From NCBI GenBank assembly GCA_934309345.1, contig CAKRDD010000009.1, forward strand, positions 38,261 through 102,260: DNA of 64,000 nt, read 5' to 3'. The notes under the pieces are model-generated. The model was not told the origin of the DNA and did not search any database. It saw only the letters and a list, made by a program, of their open reading frames with translations. Source of the DNA: an uncultured Mediterraneibacter sp. (GTDB lineage: Bacteria; Bacillota; Clostridia; Lachnospirales; Lachnospiraceae). Both the position numbers and the translations under genes were made by a program. Below are positions 1-8,079 of the stretch, in pieces. Position 1 is the stretch's first letter. Each line of letters begins with the position of its first letter.

Positions 1-131
1 CTATATTTCATTTGTCTGAATGTGTTATCGAAAGGATAACTTTATCTCATATTCAAGGCTGTATCAGCAGGAGATTCCATTTTGATGAGTTACAAAATAA
101 CAAAAGAATAAGAAACCAGGAGGAAGGGTCT

Positions 132-1135
132 ATGGGAAAAGCAGATGTTAATGTGAATATCTGGTTAAGCGAGAAGAAAAGATTTGCAAATTTATTTAAT
201 GGTGTGATTTATGGTGGAAGACAGGTGATATTGCCGGAGGATTTGGAAGAAGTAAATCCCGTTTCATCTGTCAGCGTAAAAAATCGGGCCGGGAAAACAA
301 AGAACATGAAAAATACCGCGATATTATTATGAAATGGCGGAATCAGGCTACGCTTGTGCTTCTTGCGAATGAATCACAGGATAAAATTCATTATGCGATG
401 CCGCACAAGGTGATGCTTTATGATGGAATGGATTACGAAACACAGATTCGGAATAATTGGAAAAACTTTAATGACCGACGAAAGCAGAAGAAAAAAGCAG
501 GTCAACCGTTGGAACATCTTACTGCGGGAGAATATTTGTCGCGATTTCGGAAAAGGGATCGATTGATACCGATTATTTCATTAGTCTTTTACTATGGCTC
601 AGAGCCATGGGATGGACCTGTCGATCTGTATGGTATGTTTCAGTTGGAGGGTACGAAAGAAGAAAAAGAAGTTTTGGAGAAATATCTTCCGAATTATAAA
701 ATCAATCTTGTAGATGCAGAACGATTAGAAGATGTTGAAAAATTTTCGGATGATTTACAAGTGATATTAACTATGCTAAGATATAGGGATAGCAAGGAAG
801 AATTAACGGATTACATTAATGAGAATAAAAAGTTCTTTCAGAATGTTGACTATGAAACGAGTCAGGCAATGAAAGCTTTTCTAAACATGAAACAAATACC
901 AGGTGAAGCGGAACATAAGGAGGAGATGATTGATATGTGTAAGGCGATACAGGAAATGTATGATGATGGAGTGAAAGATGGAATTCAGAAAGGAATAGAG
1001 TGTGGAATAGCAGCAGTTATTAGAACATGTCAGAATTTAAATGCTTCAAAAGAAGATACTCTTAATAATGTTCAGAGAGAATATGAACTTACAAAGGAAG
1101 ATGCAAAGAAATATCTGGAGACATATTGGAAATAA
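132..1135 (+). pseudogene. Rpn-family recombination-promoting nuclease/putative transposase, frameshifted
   Basis: Two reading frames together make one Rpn-type (PD-(D/E)XK-like, Transposase_31-related) protein. The first runs from the ATG at 132, which sits behind an AGGAGG at about 119-124 and starts MGKADV, to a stop at 332. The second is open before 329 and ends at 1135. Upstream of the ATG at 329 the second frame reads REHEKYRDIIMKW, the usual continuation in this family, so the break is a frameshift near 286-292, where GGGCCGGG looks like a small insertion. The rest includes DKIHYAMPHKVMLYD and a C-terminal tail with a DGVKDGIQKGI stretch. Characterised Rpn proteins are DNA endonucleases that promote recombination. 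Pieces of a second copy lie at 10864-11261 and 11391-11451. Family assignment is from recalled motifs; the frame break is seen directly. A sequencing error cannot be excluded. Confidence 0.75.
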
Positions 1136-1211
1136 CTAGAGGTAAGAAAAAAAGAGCGTGTAAATACATAGATACTGGAAAATCGATAGCAAATTAACGG
1201 AGTAATATTAA

Positions 1212-1664
1212 ATGATAGATATATATACAGAAAAAATCAACTCAAATGATTGGATATTCTATAATGACCTGTATTTTAACTTGAATACAGGGAATGAAGA
1301 GCTGTCGCAAAGAGAAATTGATATAATTCAGCAAGTGGATGAGGCAAAGCTGACACCGGATAAGCATATTGAAACAAAATATGGTTTGGGAACAATCCGT
1401 AATTTATCATCAGGTTGCAAGACATTACTTAATATTGTGAAGCACCCTAATAAGGTGGTTAATGTTGAGGAATGTGGTCCGAATGTACTTAGAATCATTT
1501 TTACTATGGATAATATAAAGATTTATATGTCAAGACCAACGCTTTTTGACATTCCAAAGGATGCAAAAATCAGATTTAATGGTTCTGATATAGTTACCGG
1601 TGGCAGAGGTTATAATGCCTGGTGGAGTAAGGAGTATGAAAGGAGAGAAGCAAATGATTTATAA
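1212..1664 (+). CDS. DUF4869-like protein of unknown function
   Basis: A 150-residue protein starting at ATG 1212 behind GGAG at about 1199. The central stretch YGLGTIRNLSSGCKTLL followed by an NxPxKVVNVEECGPN-type segment resembles the conserved core of DUF4869 proteins, which are small Firmicute proteins with no known activity. There is no signal peptide, membrane segment or catalytic motif that I recognise. Its 3' end overlaps the start of the P-loop gene at 1654, and a third small gene follows after 1 nt, so the three are probably one operon. Base composition is more A+T-rich than in the metabolic genes downstream, in keeping with accessory DNA. The family match is from memory and not certain. 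Confidence 0.6.
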   Translation: MIDIYTEKINSNDWIFYNDLYFNLNTGNEELSQREIDIIQQVDEAKLTPDKHIETKYGLGTIRNLSSGCKTLLNIVKHPNKVVNVEECGPNVLRIIFTMDNIKIYMSRPTLFDIPKDAKIRFNGSDIVTGGRGYNAWWSKEYERREANDL

Positions 1665-2055
1665 GAATATTAAATTTAAAGCAGATCCATTTTCATACGA
1701 TTTAGAGTTTGATGACAGGATTACTCTTGTTGGTGGAGACAGTGGTACTGGTAAAACAGTGCTTTATGAAATGCTAGAAGATATAAGACTAACAGACGAA
1801 TACAAGGCAATCAGATTATTTAATTACAGATCAGATAATTTTTTAGAAGCAATAAAACAGTGTAGAGATAGTTTTATTGTGATAGATAATGCCGATTGTC
1901 TGTTTAATGATGAGGTCAGGAGATTCATTAATTTTGAGTTATCAAATCAATATATGCTTTTTTTGCGAAATTGTGACGGACTTAATGTATCTGATAAAAG
2001 TTTTAAGGTGCTGAAGTTTGATAACAACAGAATAATACTGGAAGAGGAGCAGTGA
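1654..2055 (+). CDS. small P-loop ATPase-like protein
   Basis: A 133-residue protein. The ATG at 1654 is preferred over an upstream in-frame ATG at 1600 because it follows GAAAGGAGAG at about 1639-1648 and leaves only an 11-bp overlap with the previous gene. Visible motifs are a Walker A (GGDSGTGKT, residues about 27-35) and a Walker B-like hydrophobic strand (DSFIVIDNAD, residues about 71-80). At 133 residues it is far smaller than a normal AAA or ABC ATPase and has no recognisable sensor or lid region, so it may be a minimal nucleotide-binding protein that needs a partner. The neighbours (DUF4869-like upstream, Cys/His-rich protein downstream) are the obvious candidates. Function unknown. 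Confidence 0.65.
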   Translation: MIYKNIKFKADPFSYDLEFDDRITLVGGDSGTGKTVLYEMLEDIRLTDEYKAIRLFNYRSDNFLEAIKQCRDSFIVIDNADCLFNDEVRRFINFELSNQYMLFLRNCDGLNVSDKSFKVLKFDNNRIILEEEQ

Positions 2056-2056
2056 T

Positions 2057-2395
2057 ATGAGATATTTATGGACGGAAGATACTGGTGCAGGGCTTCACTT
2101 CTGGAAATTAGTTAGCCAGCTTTTCTTTAACAATGAGCTTGTAGTCGAGAGTAAGGGAAACAATCAGGGACTACTGGATGCAGTGAAGTCTTTGGTAGGC
2201 GAGTTTACGCAAAATGAGAAATGGTCTGTTAAAGGCACCCTTATGGGTGAATGCTGGTATAAAGATTGTTGTGTGTCGGAGCATCCAGATAGTCTTAGAT
2301 GTGGTAAGCCTGAGTTTAAAGATGGAGATGAGAAGATGAGGATGCTGATACAGTCGGAAGAGGTTAGAGATTTAATAAAGAGAATACATTATTGA
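2057..2395 (+). CDS. small Cys/His-rich protein of unknown function, third gene of the cluster
   Basis: A 112-residue protein starting 1 nt after the stop of the P-loop gene. The N-terminal half reads RYLWTEDTGAGLHFWKLV. The C-terminal half carries a CWYKDCC...H.....C arrangement (residues about 71-87) that could bind a metal. The two halves join abruptly around residue 40 (NNQGLLDAVKSLVGEF). From memory, related clostridial proteins have a longer middle region between equivalent ends, so this copy may be an internally deleted, in-frame remnant; that is an inference. It is probably translated with the two genes upstream. No function can be assigned. Confidence 0.5.
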   Translation: MRYLWTEDTGAGLHFWKLVSQLFFNNELVVESKGNNQGLLDAVKSLVGEFTQNEKWSVKGTLMGECWYKDCCVSEHPDSLRCGKPEFKDGDEKMRMLIQSEEVRDLIKRIHY

Positions 2396-2429
2396 GTTGC
2401 TGGAACTATAAAAGAATGGGAGAAGCAAG

Positions 2430-4523
2430 ATGAAGAAACGTACGCTTGCAATTATAAATGAATTGCTTGCAAATCGGAATATGTGTACAATTACAGGTCT
2501 GTCGGAGAAATTTTCTGTATCACAGAGAACAATCCGCAATGATTTAAATGATATCAGTGGAATTTTAAGAGAAAATGGAAAAGAAGAGCTGACACTTGCG
2601 AGTGGCGGAAAGATTCTTTGTGAGGAGGATTTTGAATCTATTCGTCAGTTTACTGCTGAAGAAGACTTGTATTCTTATAAGTTGTCCAAGGAAGAACGTA
2701 TCCGTATTGCAGCAGCATTTCTGGTCAATTCTTCCGAATATATTACTCTGTCAACAATTGCGGAGAATCTCTTTGTCAGCAGAGCGACTGTAATTAATGA
2801 TTTGAATGAGATTAAAGATTATATTGCAGAAGGGAATCTGGAGGTTTTTTCTCATCCGAATAAAGGATTGCGGGTTGAGGGAAAAGAAAGTGACAAACGT
2901 CTCTTTCTGATGCGGTTAAGCAGTGAGTATGTGAAGAGTGAGCATGCTGATATGGCAGGAAATATTGTACAGAAGCAGATTACTGTGCAGGCAGGAAACA
3001 GGATCACTCTGCAGAAAATCCTGATTGAGCAGGAACATATTCACAGTAACTTTCTGACAGATGATTCTTTTGACAAGATTTTATTATATCTAGGCATTAT
3101 GATGAACAGGAATCTGCAGGGGGAATATGTAGAAGTTCGCCGAAAGAATCAGACAAATAAGTATCTGATGGCACAGGATATTCTGAAATATATTTCACAG
3201 TATTGTCATACGAATACGACAGAGGATGAAGTTCAGTTCTTAAGTGAGCTTCTTGGAATGGCACGTTATTTCAGGAATGCGTCAAATAAGAAGGATGCGT
3301 TGAAAGTACAGACATTGACGCGTCTGCTGATCGAGCAGATTTCGGATGAACTTGGAATTAATCTGAATGATGATTATGAATTTTTTGAGAATCTGTCGAA
3401 TCATCTGACTTCTATTTTATCAGAGGCGAAGATCAGTTATCCGGACAATCCGGTGATTGAAGAAGTATTGGAAGAAAATCCGGAAGTTTTAAAGGCTTCA
3501 GAAAAAATAAGTGACACAATTAAAAAGTACACAGGAAGAGATTTCACAAAAGAAGATGCAGCCTATGTGGCAGTTCATGTTTGTGCAGCTTTAGAACGCA
3601 GAAAGAATAAAGAAATTGCATTTCATGTAATTGTAGCCTGCCATGCGGGAATCGGAACCTCACAGCTGCTTTTAGAGAAGCTGAAAAAGCATTTCAACTT
3701 TCAGATTGTGGATATCGTGTCTTCACACGAAGCAAAGACATTGGAAAAAGGAAGGGCAGACTTTATCATTACAACAGTTCCGCTTGAGGGATGTCAGTTA
3801 GATTATGTTGTCGTTTCACCGCTTTTAAGTGATGAGGATTATATCCGTGTTGGAAATAAGATTGATACATTAAGAAACAGCAGGAATTTACCTTCTCGTA
3901 TTGAAGAGCAGGAACTGACGGCAAAGGGAATGATTGAAAAATTAAGTCCGATCATATATGATGCGGTACCGGAAGAGGCGGATATACTGATGAAGAAAGT
4001 ACGAAAAGCGGTACGGGAATATTTCCGTCAGCCGGTAGAAGCGGATACTGATATTTTTGCTCCATATCTGCATCATTTGCTTCCGGCATCTCATATTACG
4101 CTTGATGTTGACTGTACAGATTGGAAAGAAGCTGTACGGGCAGCAGGTGAAAAATTATTAGAAAAGGGTTATATTGAGGCACGTTACATTGATGCGATGA
4201 TTGCTAATATTGAGGAAAATGGTCCGTATGTCGTTATTTCTCCAGGATTTGCAGTTCCGCATGAAGGTCTGGAAATGGGAAGCGTCAAGGTGGGAATGCA
4301 TCTGATCCGGCTGAAGCATCCGGTTCCGTTCGGAGTGGAAGAATTTGATCCGGTAGAGTTTGTCTGCTGTTTAAGCGCAGTAGATCATAAGACACATTTA
4401 AAAGCCTTTTTTAACCTGATTAATCTGCTGCAGAATCAAGAGTTCCGACAAGCATTACACATTTGTGAGACTTCGCAGGAAGCAGCAATGCTAATCGAAC
4501 GGTATGAATATGAGACGGAATAA
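2430..4523 (+). CDS. PRD-containing transcriptional regulator with PTS EIIB and EIIA domains (MtlR/LicR type), probable galactitol activator
   Basis: A 697-residue multidomain regulator. The N-terminal HTH (about 1-60, SEKFSVSQRTIRNDLNDI) is followed by a second, Mga-like HTH (about 85-150, with VSRATVINDLNEIKDYI), two PTS regulation domains (about 190-400), a GatB-like EIIB domain with the phosphoacceptor Cys404 (ACHAGIGTSQ), and a C-terminal EIIA domain (about 545-690) with active-site His611 (FAVPHEG). In this family PTS-dependent phosphorylation of these sites tunes activation of the adjacent sugar operon. Its EIIA and EIIB domains match the classes of the EIIA and EIIB encoded just downstream, so control of the galactitol genes is the natural inference. 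A terminator-like hairpin at 4531-4583 separates it from the structural genes. Confidence 0.9.
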   Translation: MKKRTLAIINELLANRNMCTITGLSEKFSVSQRTIRNDLNDISGILRENGKEELTLASGGKILCEEDFESIRQFTAEEDLYSYKLSKEERIRIAAAFLVNSSEYITLSTIAENLFVSRATVINDLNEIKDYIAEGNLEVFSHPNKGLRVEGKESDKRLFLMRLSSEYVKSEHADMAGNIVQKQITVQAGNRITLQKILIEQEHIHSNFLTDDSFDKILLYLGIMMNRNLQGEYVEVRRKNQTNKYLMAQDILKYISQYCHTNTTEDEVQFLSELLGMARYFRNASNKKDALKVQTLTRLLIEQISDELGINLNDDYEFFENLSNHLTSILSEAKISYPDNPVIEEVLEENPEVLKASEKISDTIKKYTGRDFTKEDAAYVAVHVCAALERRKNKEIAFHVIVACHAGIGTSQLLLEKLKKHFNFQIVDIVSSHEAKTLEKGRADFIITTVPLEGCQLDYVVVSPLLSDEDYIRVGNKIDTLRNSRNLPSRIEEQELTAKGMIEKLSPIIYDAVPEEADILMKKVRKAVREYFRQPVEADTDIFAPYLHHLLPASHITLDVDCTDWKEAVRAAGEKLLEKGYIEARYIDAMIANIEENGPYVVISPGFAVPHEGLEMGSVKVGMHLIRLKHPVPFGVEEFDPVEFVCCLSAVDHKTHLKAFFNLINLLQNQEFRQALHICETSQEAAMLIERYEYETE

Positions 4524-4530
4524 CTAACAG

Positions 4531-4583
4531 AATGGTTGAAATAATTTCACTGATTGTGAAACGCTTTCAACCATTCTATTTTT
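4531..4583 (+). terminator. terminator-like hairpin after the PTS regulator, containing a cre-like site
   Basis: The outer arms AATGGTTGAAA (4531-4541) and TTTCAACCATT (4565-4575) pair perfectly. An inner stem TTTCAC/GTGAAA (4545-4550/4556-4561) closes a 5-nt loop, and CTATTTTTTT follows. The layout fits an intrinsic terminator. The descending arm contains TGAAACGCTTTCAA at 4557-4570, which fits the CcpA operator consensus. Confidence 0.7.
4557..4570 (+). promoter_or_regulatory. putative cre (CcpA) site upstream of gatA
   Basis: TGAAACGCTTTCAA matches the catabolite-responsive-element consensus TGWAANCGNTNWCA and lies about 150 bp upstream of the EIIA start. A plausible -35 (TTGACT, 4606-4611) lies just downstream, with a loosely matching GATAGTAT at about 4632-4639 as -10. 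Repression of the galactitol genes by preferred sugars is the expected role. Confidence 0.65.
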
Positions 4584-4723
4584 TTGCACAAATCTTGCAA
4601 ACTCTTTGACTTTTTTTCACAGAGAAAGAATGATAGTATTAAGTCATCGAAGAGATAGAGAAAAGAAAAGCCGGCAAAAAGAATCAATCGATAGAATAAG
4701 ATTTATAAAGGAGGAGACGACAG

Positions 4724-5191
4724 ATGATCTGGGAAGAGTTAGATAAATCAGTCATCGTGCCTGATCTTGAAGCAGAGTCATGGGAAGATGTGATGAAGAG
4801 TCTGGGACAGAAGCTGATCGATGAAGGATATACGAAGGAGAGTTATATTGATGCATTGATCACAAGAGAAAAAGATTTTCCAACAGGACTGGATATTGAC
4901 GGGCTGGGAGTAGCAATTCCACATACGGATGTCAGTCATGTGAATAAAGCAGGAATTGCAATTGGAGTGCTAAAGAAGCCTGTGACATTTATTCAGATGG
5001 GATCAGATGACGAAGAGGTTGGAGTGAAGCTTGTATTTATGCTTGCTGTGACAGATCCGAATGCTCATATTGATGAGCTGCAGAGAATTATCGAAATCAT
5101 TCAGGACAAGGATGTTCTTGAAAAGTTATTTACAGTTACAGATAAAGATACAATCATTGAAGTGATCAAGGAAAAGGAGAATTTATTATGA
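4724..5191 (+). CDS. gatA: PTS galactitol-type EIIA component
   Basis: A 155-residue cytoplasmic EIIA of the fructose/mannitol-type fold. It passes phosphate from HPr to EIIB during galactitol uptake. The active-site histidine is His67 in VAIPHTD. The gene has a strong site (AAAGGAGGAGA) 8-10 nt before the ATG. Its last codons overlap the EIIB start by 4 nt (ATGA), pointing to coupled translation. Full length for the family. Galactitol specificity is inferred from the following EIIC and the galactitol-1-phosphate dehydrogenase. Confidence 0.9.
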   Translation: MIWEELDKSVIVPDLEAESWEDVMKSLGQKLIDEGYTKESYIDALITREKDFPTGLDIDGLGVAIPHTDVSHVNKAGIAIGVLKKPVTFIQMGSDDEEVGVKLVFMLAVTDPNAHIDELQRIIEIIQDKDVLEKLFTVTDKDTIIEVIKEKENLL

Positions 5192-5469
5192 AAAAGAAAG
5201 TAATCGTAGCATGTGGCGGAGCAGTAGCAACATCAACAGTAGCAGCAAATAAGGTTGTAGAACTTTGCAAGAAGAATAATGTAGATATCGAGATCTGTCA
5301 GGTTCGTATCTCAGAGATCGAGTCAAACCTTCCGGCGGACCTGATTGTAACAACATCTAAGGTTAAGAGAGATTTTGGAGTACCGCTTCTTACAGGAATG
5401 CCATTTATCTCCGGTGTAGGTGTTGAGAAAACGGAAGCTAATATTCTTAAGATTTTACGTGGTGAGTGA
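5188..5469 (+). CDS. gatB: PTS galactitol-type EIIB component
   Basis: A 93-residue GatB-like EIIB. The phosphoacceptor Cys9 lies in the typical P-loop-like ACGGAVATSTV segment right at the N-terminus. It takes phosphate from GatA and donates it to galactitol bound by GatC at the membrane. The start overlaps the end of gatA by 4 nt, and gatC follows after about 90 nt. Length is normal. Its EIIB fold resembles the EIIB domain inside the regulator at 2430-4523. Confidence 0.92.
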   Translation: MKKKVIVACGGAVATSTVAANKVVELCKKNNVDIEICQVRISEIESNLPADLIVTTSKVKRDFGVPLLTGMPFISGVGVEKTEANILKILRGE

Positions 5470-5559
5470 TCGCCAGAACAAAAAGAGGATACCGGATTCA
5501 AAGCAACGAACAGTTGACGGAAGGAATCCGGCTGTGAAAGAGAAAGGGAGGATCACACG

Positions 5560-6939
5560 ATGAGTACATTTTTAAATGGTGCGGCAAGTGTAATCAATTA
5601 TGTAATAGATATGGGAGCTTCTGTTATGCTTCCAATCGTAATTTCCATTCTGTCAATTATCATTGGCGTTAAAGTGGGCAAAGCAATTCGTTCCGGTTTG
5701 ATGATCGGTGTCGGATTTGTCGGCATGGGCGTGATCGTTGATATGATGAATAACAATATGGGGCCTGCTGCAAAAGCAATGGCAGACCGGCTCGGCGTCA
5801 GCTTATCAATTGTAGAAGTAGGCTGGCCGGGAATGAGTGGTGTTACCTGGGGATCAGTAATTGCAACAATTGCAATCCCGTTATCTATCCTGATCAACCT
5901 AATCATGTTTTCAACAAAACTGACAAAGACGATCAACATTGATATTTGGAATGTATGGCACATGGCATTCACAGGAGCAATTGCTTATGCAGTAACCGGA
6001 AACTTATGGATTGGAATACTTGGAACAGCAGTTCATGCAGTGTTCGCATTTAAATTTGGTGATCTCTGGGCACCGCTCGCACAGGATTACTTTGAACTTG
6101 AGGGCTTGACCGTACCGCATGGTACAGCTACTTATATGGCACCGATCGCTTGTCTTGTGGATGCGATCATTGATAAGATTCCAGGAGTTAAAAAGATTAA
6201 ATTTTCCGTAGAGGGTGTGCAGGAAAAAATCGGAGTACTTGGTGAGCCGGTAGTTATCGGATTTATCCTTGGAACATTGATCGGTTTTCTTGCAGGATAC
6301 GGTCCGCAGGAAGCACTTCCACTTGGGGTAAAAATGGCAGCAGTTATGATCCTTATGCCAAAGATGATTAAATGCATCATGGATGGGCTTCTTCCAATTT
6401 CAGAGAGAGCGAAAGAGCTGATGCACAAACATTTTGGAGAAGATGCAGACTTTTATATCGGACTTGATCCGGCAATTCTTCTCGGAGATCCGGAAGTTGT
6501 TACAGCAGGAATCATCTTCATTCCGATCACACTTCTGATTGCAGTTATTATGCCGGGAAACAGAATCCTTCCATTCGGAGACCTTGCAACAATTGGATTC
6601 TTTATCGCAATGGCAGTAGCAGTACATAAAGGAAATCTGTTCCGTACATTGGTCTCAGGGACCTGTATTATGGCGATGACGATCTGGATTACAAACCAGG
6701 CAGTAGACTGGACAACAGCACTTGGACAGAGTGTTGGGGCAGTCGAAAAGGGAGCAACTCTTGCTGCAATGGATCAAGGGGGATGTCCGATCACTTATAT
6801 CTTTACACAGCTATTTACAAGAGATAATATTCCGGGACTTGTGATTATTGCAGCAATCTATGCAGTCAGCATGGTATTTGCAGTAATGCATTCAAAAAAG
6901 AGAGCAGCTGAGCTTGCAGCAGCGGAAGAAGAATTTTAA
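5560..6939 (+). CDS. gatC: PTS galactitol-type EIIC membrane permease
   Basis: A 459-residue integral membrane protein with roughly ten or more hydrophobic segments. It is the sugar-translocating EIIC subunit of the GatABC system, which imports galactitol and releases galactitol-1-phosphate. GatC-family features include the N-terminal INYVIDMGASVMLPIVISI segment and the DPAILLGDPEVVTAG motif near residue 305. The ATG at 5560 follows AAAGGGAGG. The gene is uninterrupted and full length. A 14-bp hairpin lies between it and gatD and may affect the relative output of the downstream enzymes. Confidence 0.93.
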   Translation: MSTFLNGAASVINYVIDMGASVMLPIVISILSIIIGVKVGKAIRSGLMIGVGFVGMGVIVDMMNNNMGPAAKAMADRLGVSLSIVEVGWPGMSGVTWGSVIATIAIPLSILINLIMFSTKLTKTINIDIWNVWHMAFTGAIAYAVTGNLWIGILGTAVHAVFAFKFGDLWAPLAQDYFELEGLTVPHGTATYMAPIACLVDAIIDKIPGVKKIKFSVEGVQEKIGVLGEPVVIGFILGTLIGFLAGYGPQEALPLGVKMAAVMILMPKMIKCIMDGLLPISERAKELMHKHFGEDADFYIGLDPAILLGDPEVVTAGIIFIPITLLIAVIMPGNRILPFGDLATIGFFIAMAVAVHKGNLFRTLVSGTCIMAMTIWITNQAVDWTTALGQSVGAVEKGATLAAMDQGGCPITYIFTQLFTRDNIPGLVIIAAIYAVSMVFAVMHSKKRAAELAAAEEEF

Positions 6940-6955
6940 ATGATAGTATGAAAAT

Positions 6956-6990
6956 CAACACCTGATATCACAGTAAGATATCAGGTGTTG
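6956..6990 (+). promoter_or_regulatory. intercistronic perfect hairpin between gatC and gatD
   Basis: CAACACCTGATATC (6956-6969) and GATATCAGGTGTTG (6977-6990) form a perfect 14-bp stem with a 7-nt loop. No T-run follows, so it is less likely an intrinsic terminator than an mRNA-stability or processing element that sets transporter and enzyme levels. Confidence 0.6.
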
Positions 6991-7006
6991 TAGATAGGAG
7001 AAGAAA

Positions 7007-8056
7007 ATGAAAGCAGGAGTTGTACACGCAAGAGAAGATATTCGTTATGAAGAGATTGAAAAACCGGTTCCGAAAAAAGGACAGGTACTGATCAAAGTAA
7101 AATATACAGGAATCTGTGGCTCCGATGTGCCACGTGTGAATGGAGATGCATGCCATTTCTTCCCAAATGTACTGGGACATGAGTTTTCCGGAGTTGTTGA
7201 AGAAATCGGGGATGGTGTGACAAAGGTAAAACCAGGAACTCGCGTAGCAGGTGTTCCGCTTGTGCCTTGCATGAAATGTGAGGATTGTCAGAAAGGTAAT
7301 TATTCCCTCTGCAAGTATTACAGTTTCATCGGATCCAGAGAGTTTGGCAGTTTTGCAGAGTATGTTGTGGTTCCGGAGATGAATGCAGTCCCATTTGAAG
7401 ATGCCGTCAGTTTTGAACAGGGTGCATTTTTTGAACCGGCAACAGTTGCCCTGCATGGACTGAAGAGAGTTCCATACGAAGGTGGTAAGACAGTTGCAAT
7501 CTTAGGTGGTGGAACAATCGGAATGTTTGTGATGCAGTGGGCAAATATTTTCGGAGCAGCAAAGACGGTTGTATTCGACATTTCTCCAGAACGTCTGGAG
7601 CTTGGAAAAAGACTCGGAGCTACACATGGAGTCAATACACTGGACAAAGACTTTATGGATCAAGTCAAAGATCTGACAGATGGAAAAGGATTTGACTATG
7701 TTTTTGAGACAGCAGGAAATACGATTACGATGAAAATGGCATTTGAACTGGCAGCAAATAAAGCAAATGTATGTTTTGTCGGAACACCAACGAAGGAGCT
7801 GACATTCTCTGTAAAAGAATGGGAAAATATGAACCGCAAGGAATTCAATCTTACAGGATCCTGGATGTCCTACAGTGCTCCGTTCCCGGGGGAAGAGTGG
7901 AAGCTGGTTGCTGAATACTTTAAGAACGGCAAGCTGAAGTTTGATGAATCCTTTATCTTTAAGAAAGTCCCGCTTAGTGAAATCGCGTCAGCATTTGAGA
8001 TGTATAAGACTCCGGGAACAGTAAAAGGAAAGATACTGGTTGACAGTGAAAAATAA
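7007..8056 (+). CDS. gatD: galactitol-1-phosphate 5-dehydrogenase
   Basis: A 349-residue zinc-dependent medium-chain dehydrogenase. It oxidises galactitol-1-phosphate to tagatose-6-phosphate with NAD. Catalytic-zinc residues are visible as Cys37 (GICGSD), His58 and Glu59 (LGHEF). The structural zinc site is Cys88, Cys91, Cys94 and Cys102. The NAD-binding glycine motif is near residue 165 (ILGGGTIGM). Similarity to E. coli GatD extends to the DVPR segment after CGSD, the GSREFGSFAEYVVV region and the GSWMSYSAPFPGEEW segment, so I prefer GatD over other alcohol dehydrogenases. Its place between the PTS genes and the kinase and aldolase agrees. Confidence 0.92.
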   Translation: MKAGVVHAREDIRYEEIEKPVPKKGQVLIKVKYTGICGSDVPRVNGDACHFFPNVLGHEFSGVVEEIGDGVTKVKPGTRVAGVPLVPCMKCEDCQKGNYSLCKYYSFIGSREFGSFAEYVVVPEMNAVPFEDAVSFEQGAFFEPATVALHGLKRVPYEGGKTVAILGGGTIGMFVMQWANIFGAAKTVVFDISPERLELGKRLGATHGVNTLDKDFMDQVKDLTDGKGFDYVFETAGNTITMKMAFELAANKANVCFVGTPTKELTFSVKEWENMNRKEFNLTGSWMSYSAPFPGEEWKLVAEYFKNGKLKFDESFIFKKVPLSEIASAFEMYKTPGTVKGKILVDSEK

Positions 8057-8079
8057 TAAGATGAGAGGAGTCATGATAA

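Noticed and set aside
286..332. Programmed ribosomal frameshift in the Rpn gene
   Set aside because: No A6/A7 or X-XXY-YYZ slippery sequence with a downstream structure is found at the break; a small insertion explains it better.
6968..7456. Open frame antisense to gatD
   Set aside because: It is a Cys/Phe-rich complement of a conserved dehydrogenase without a start signal.
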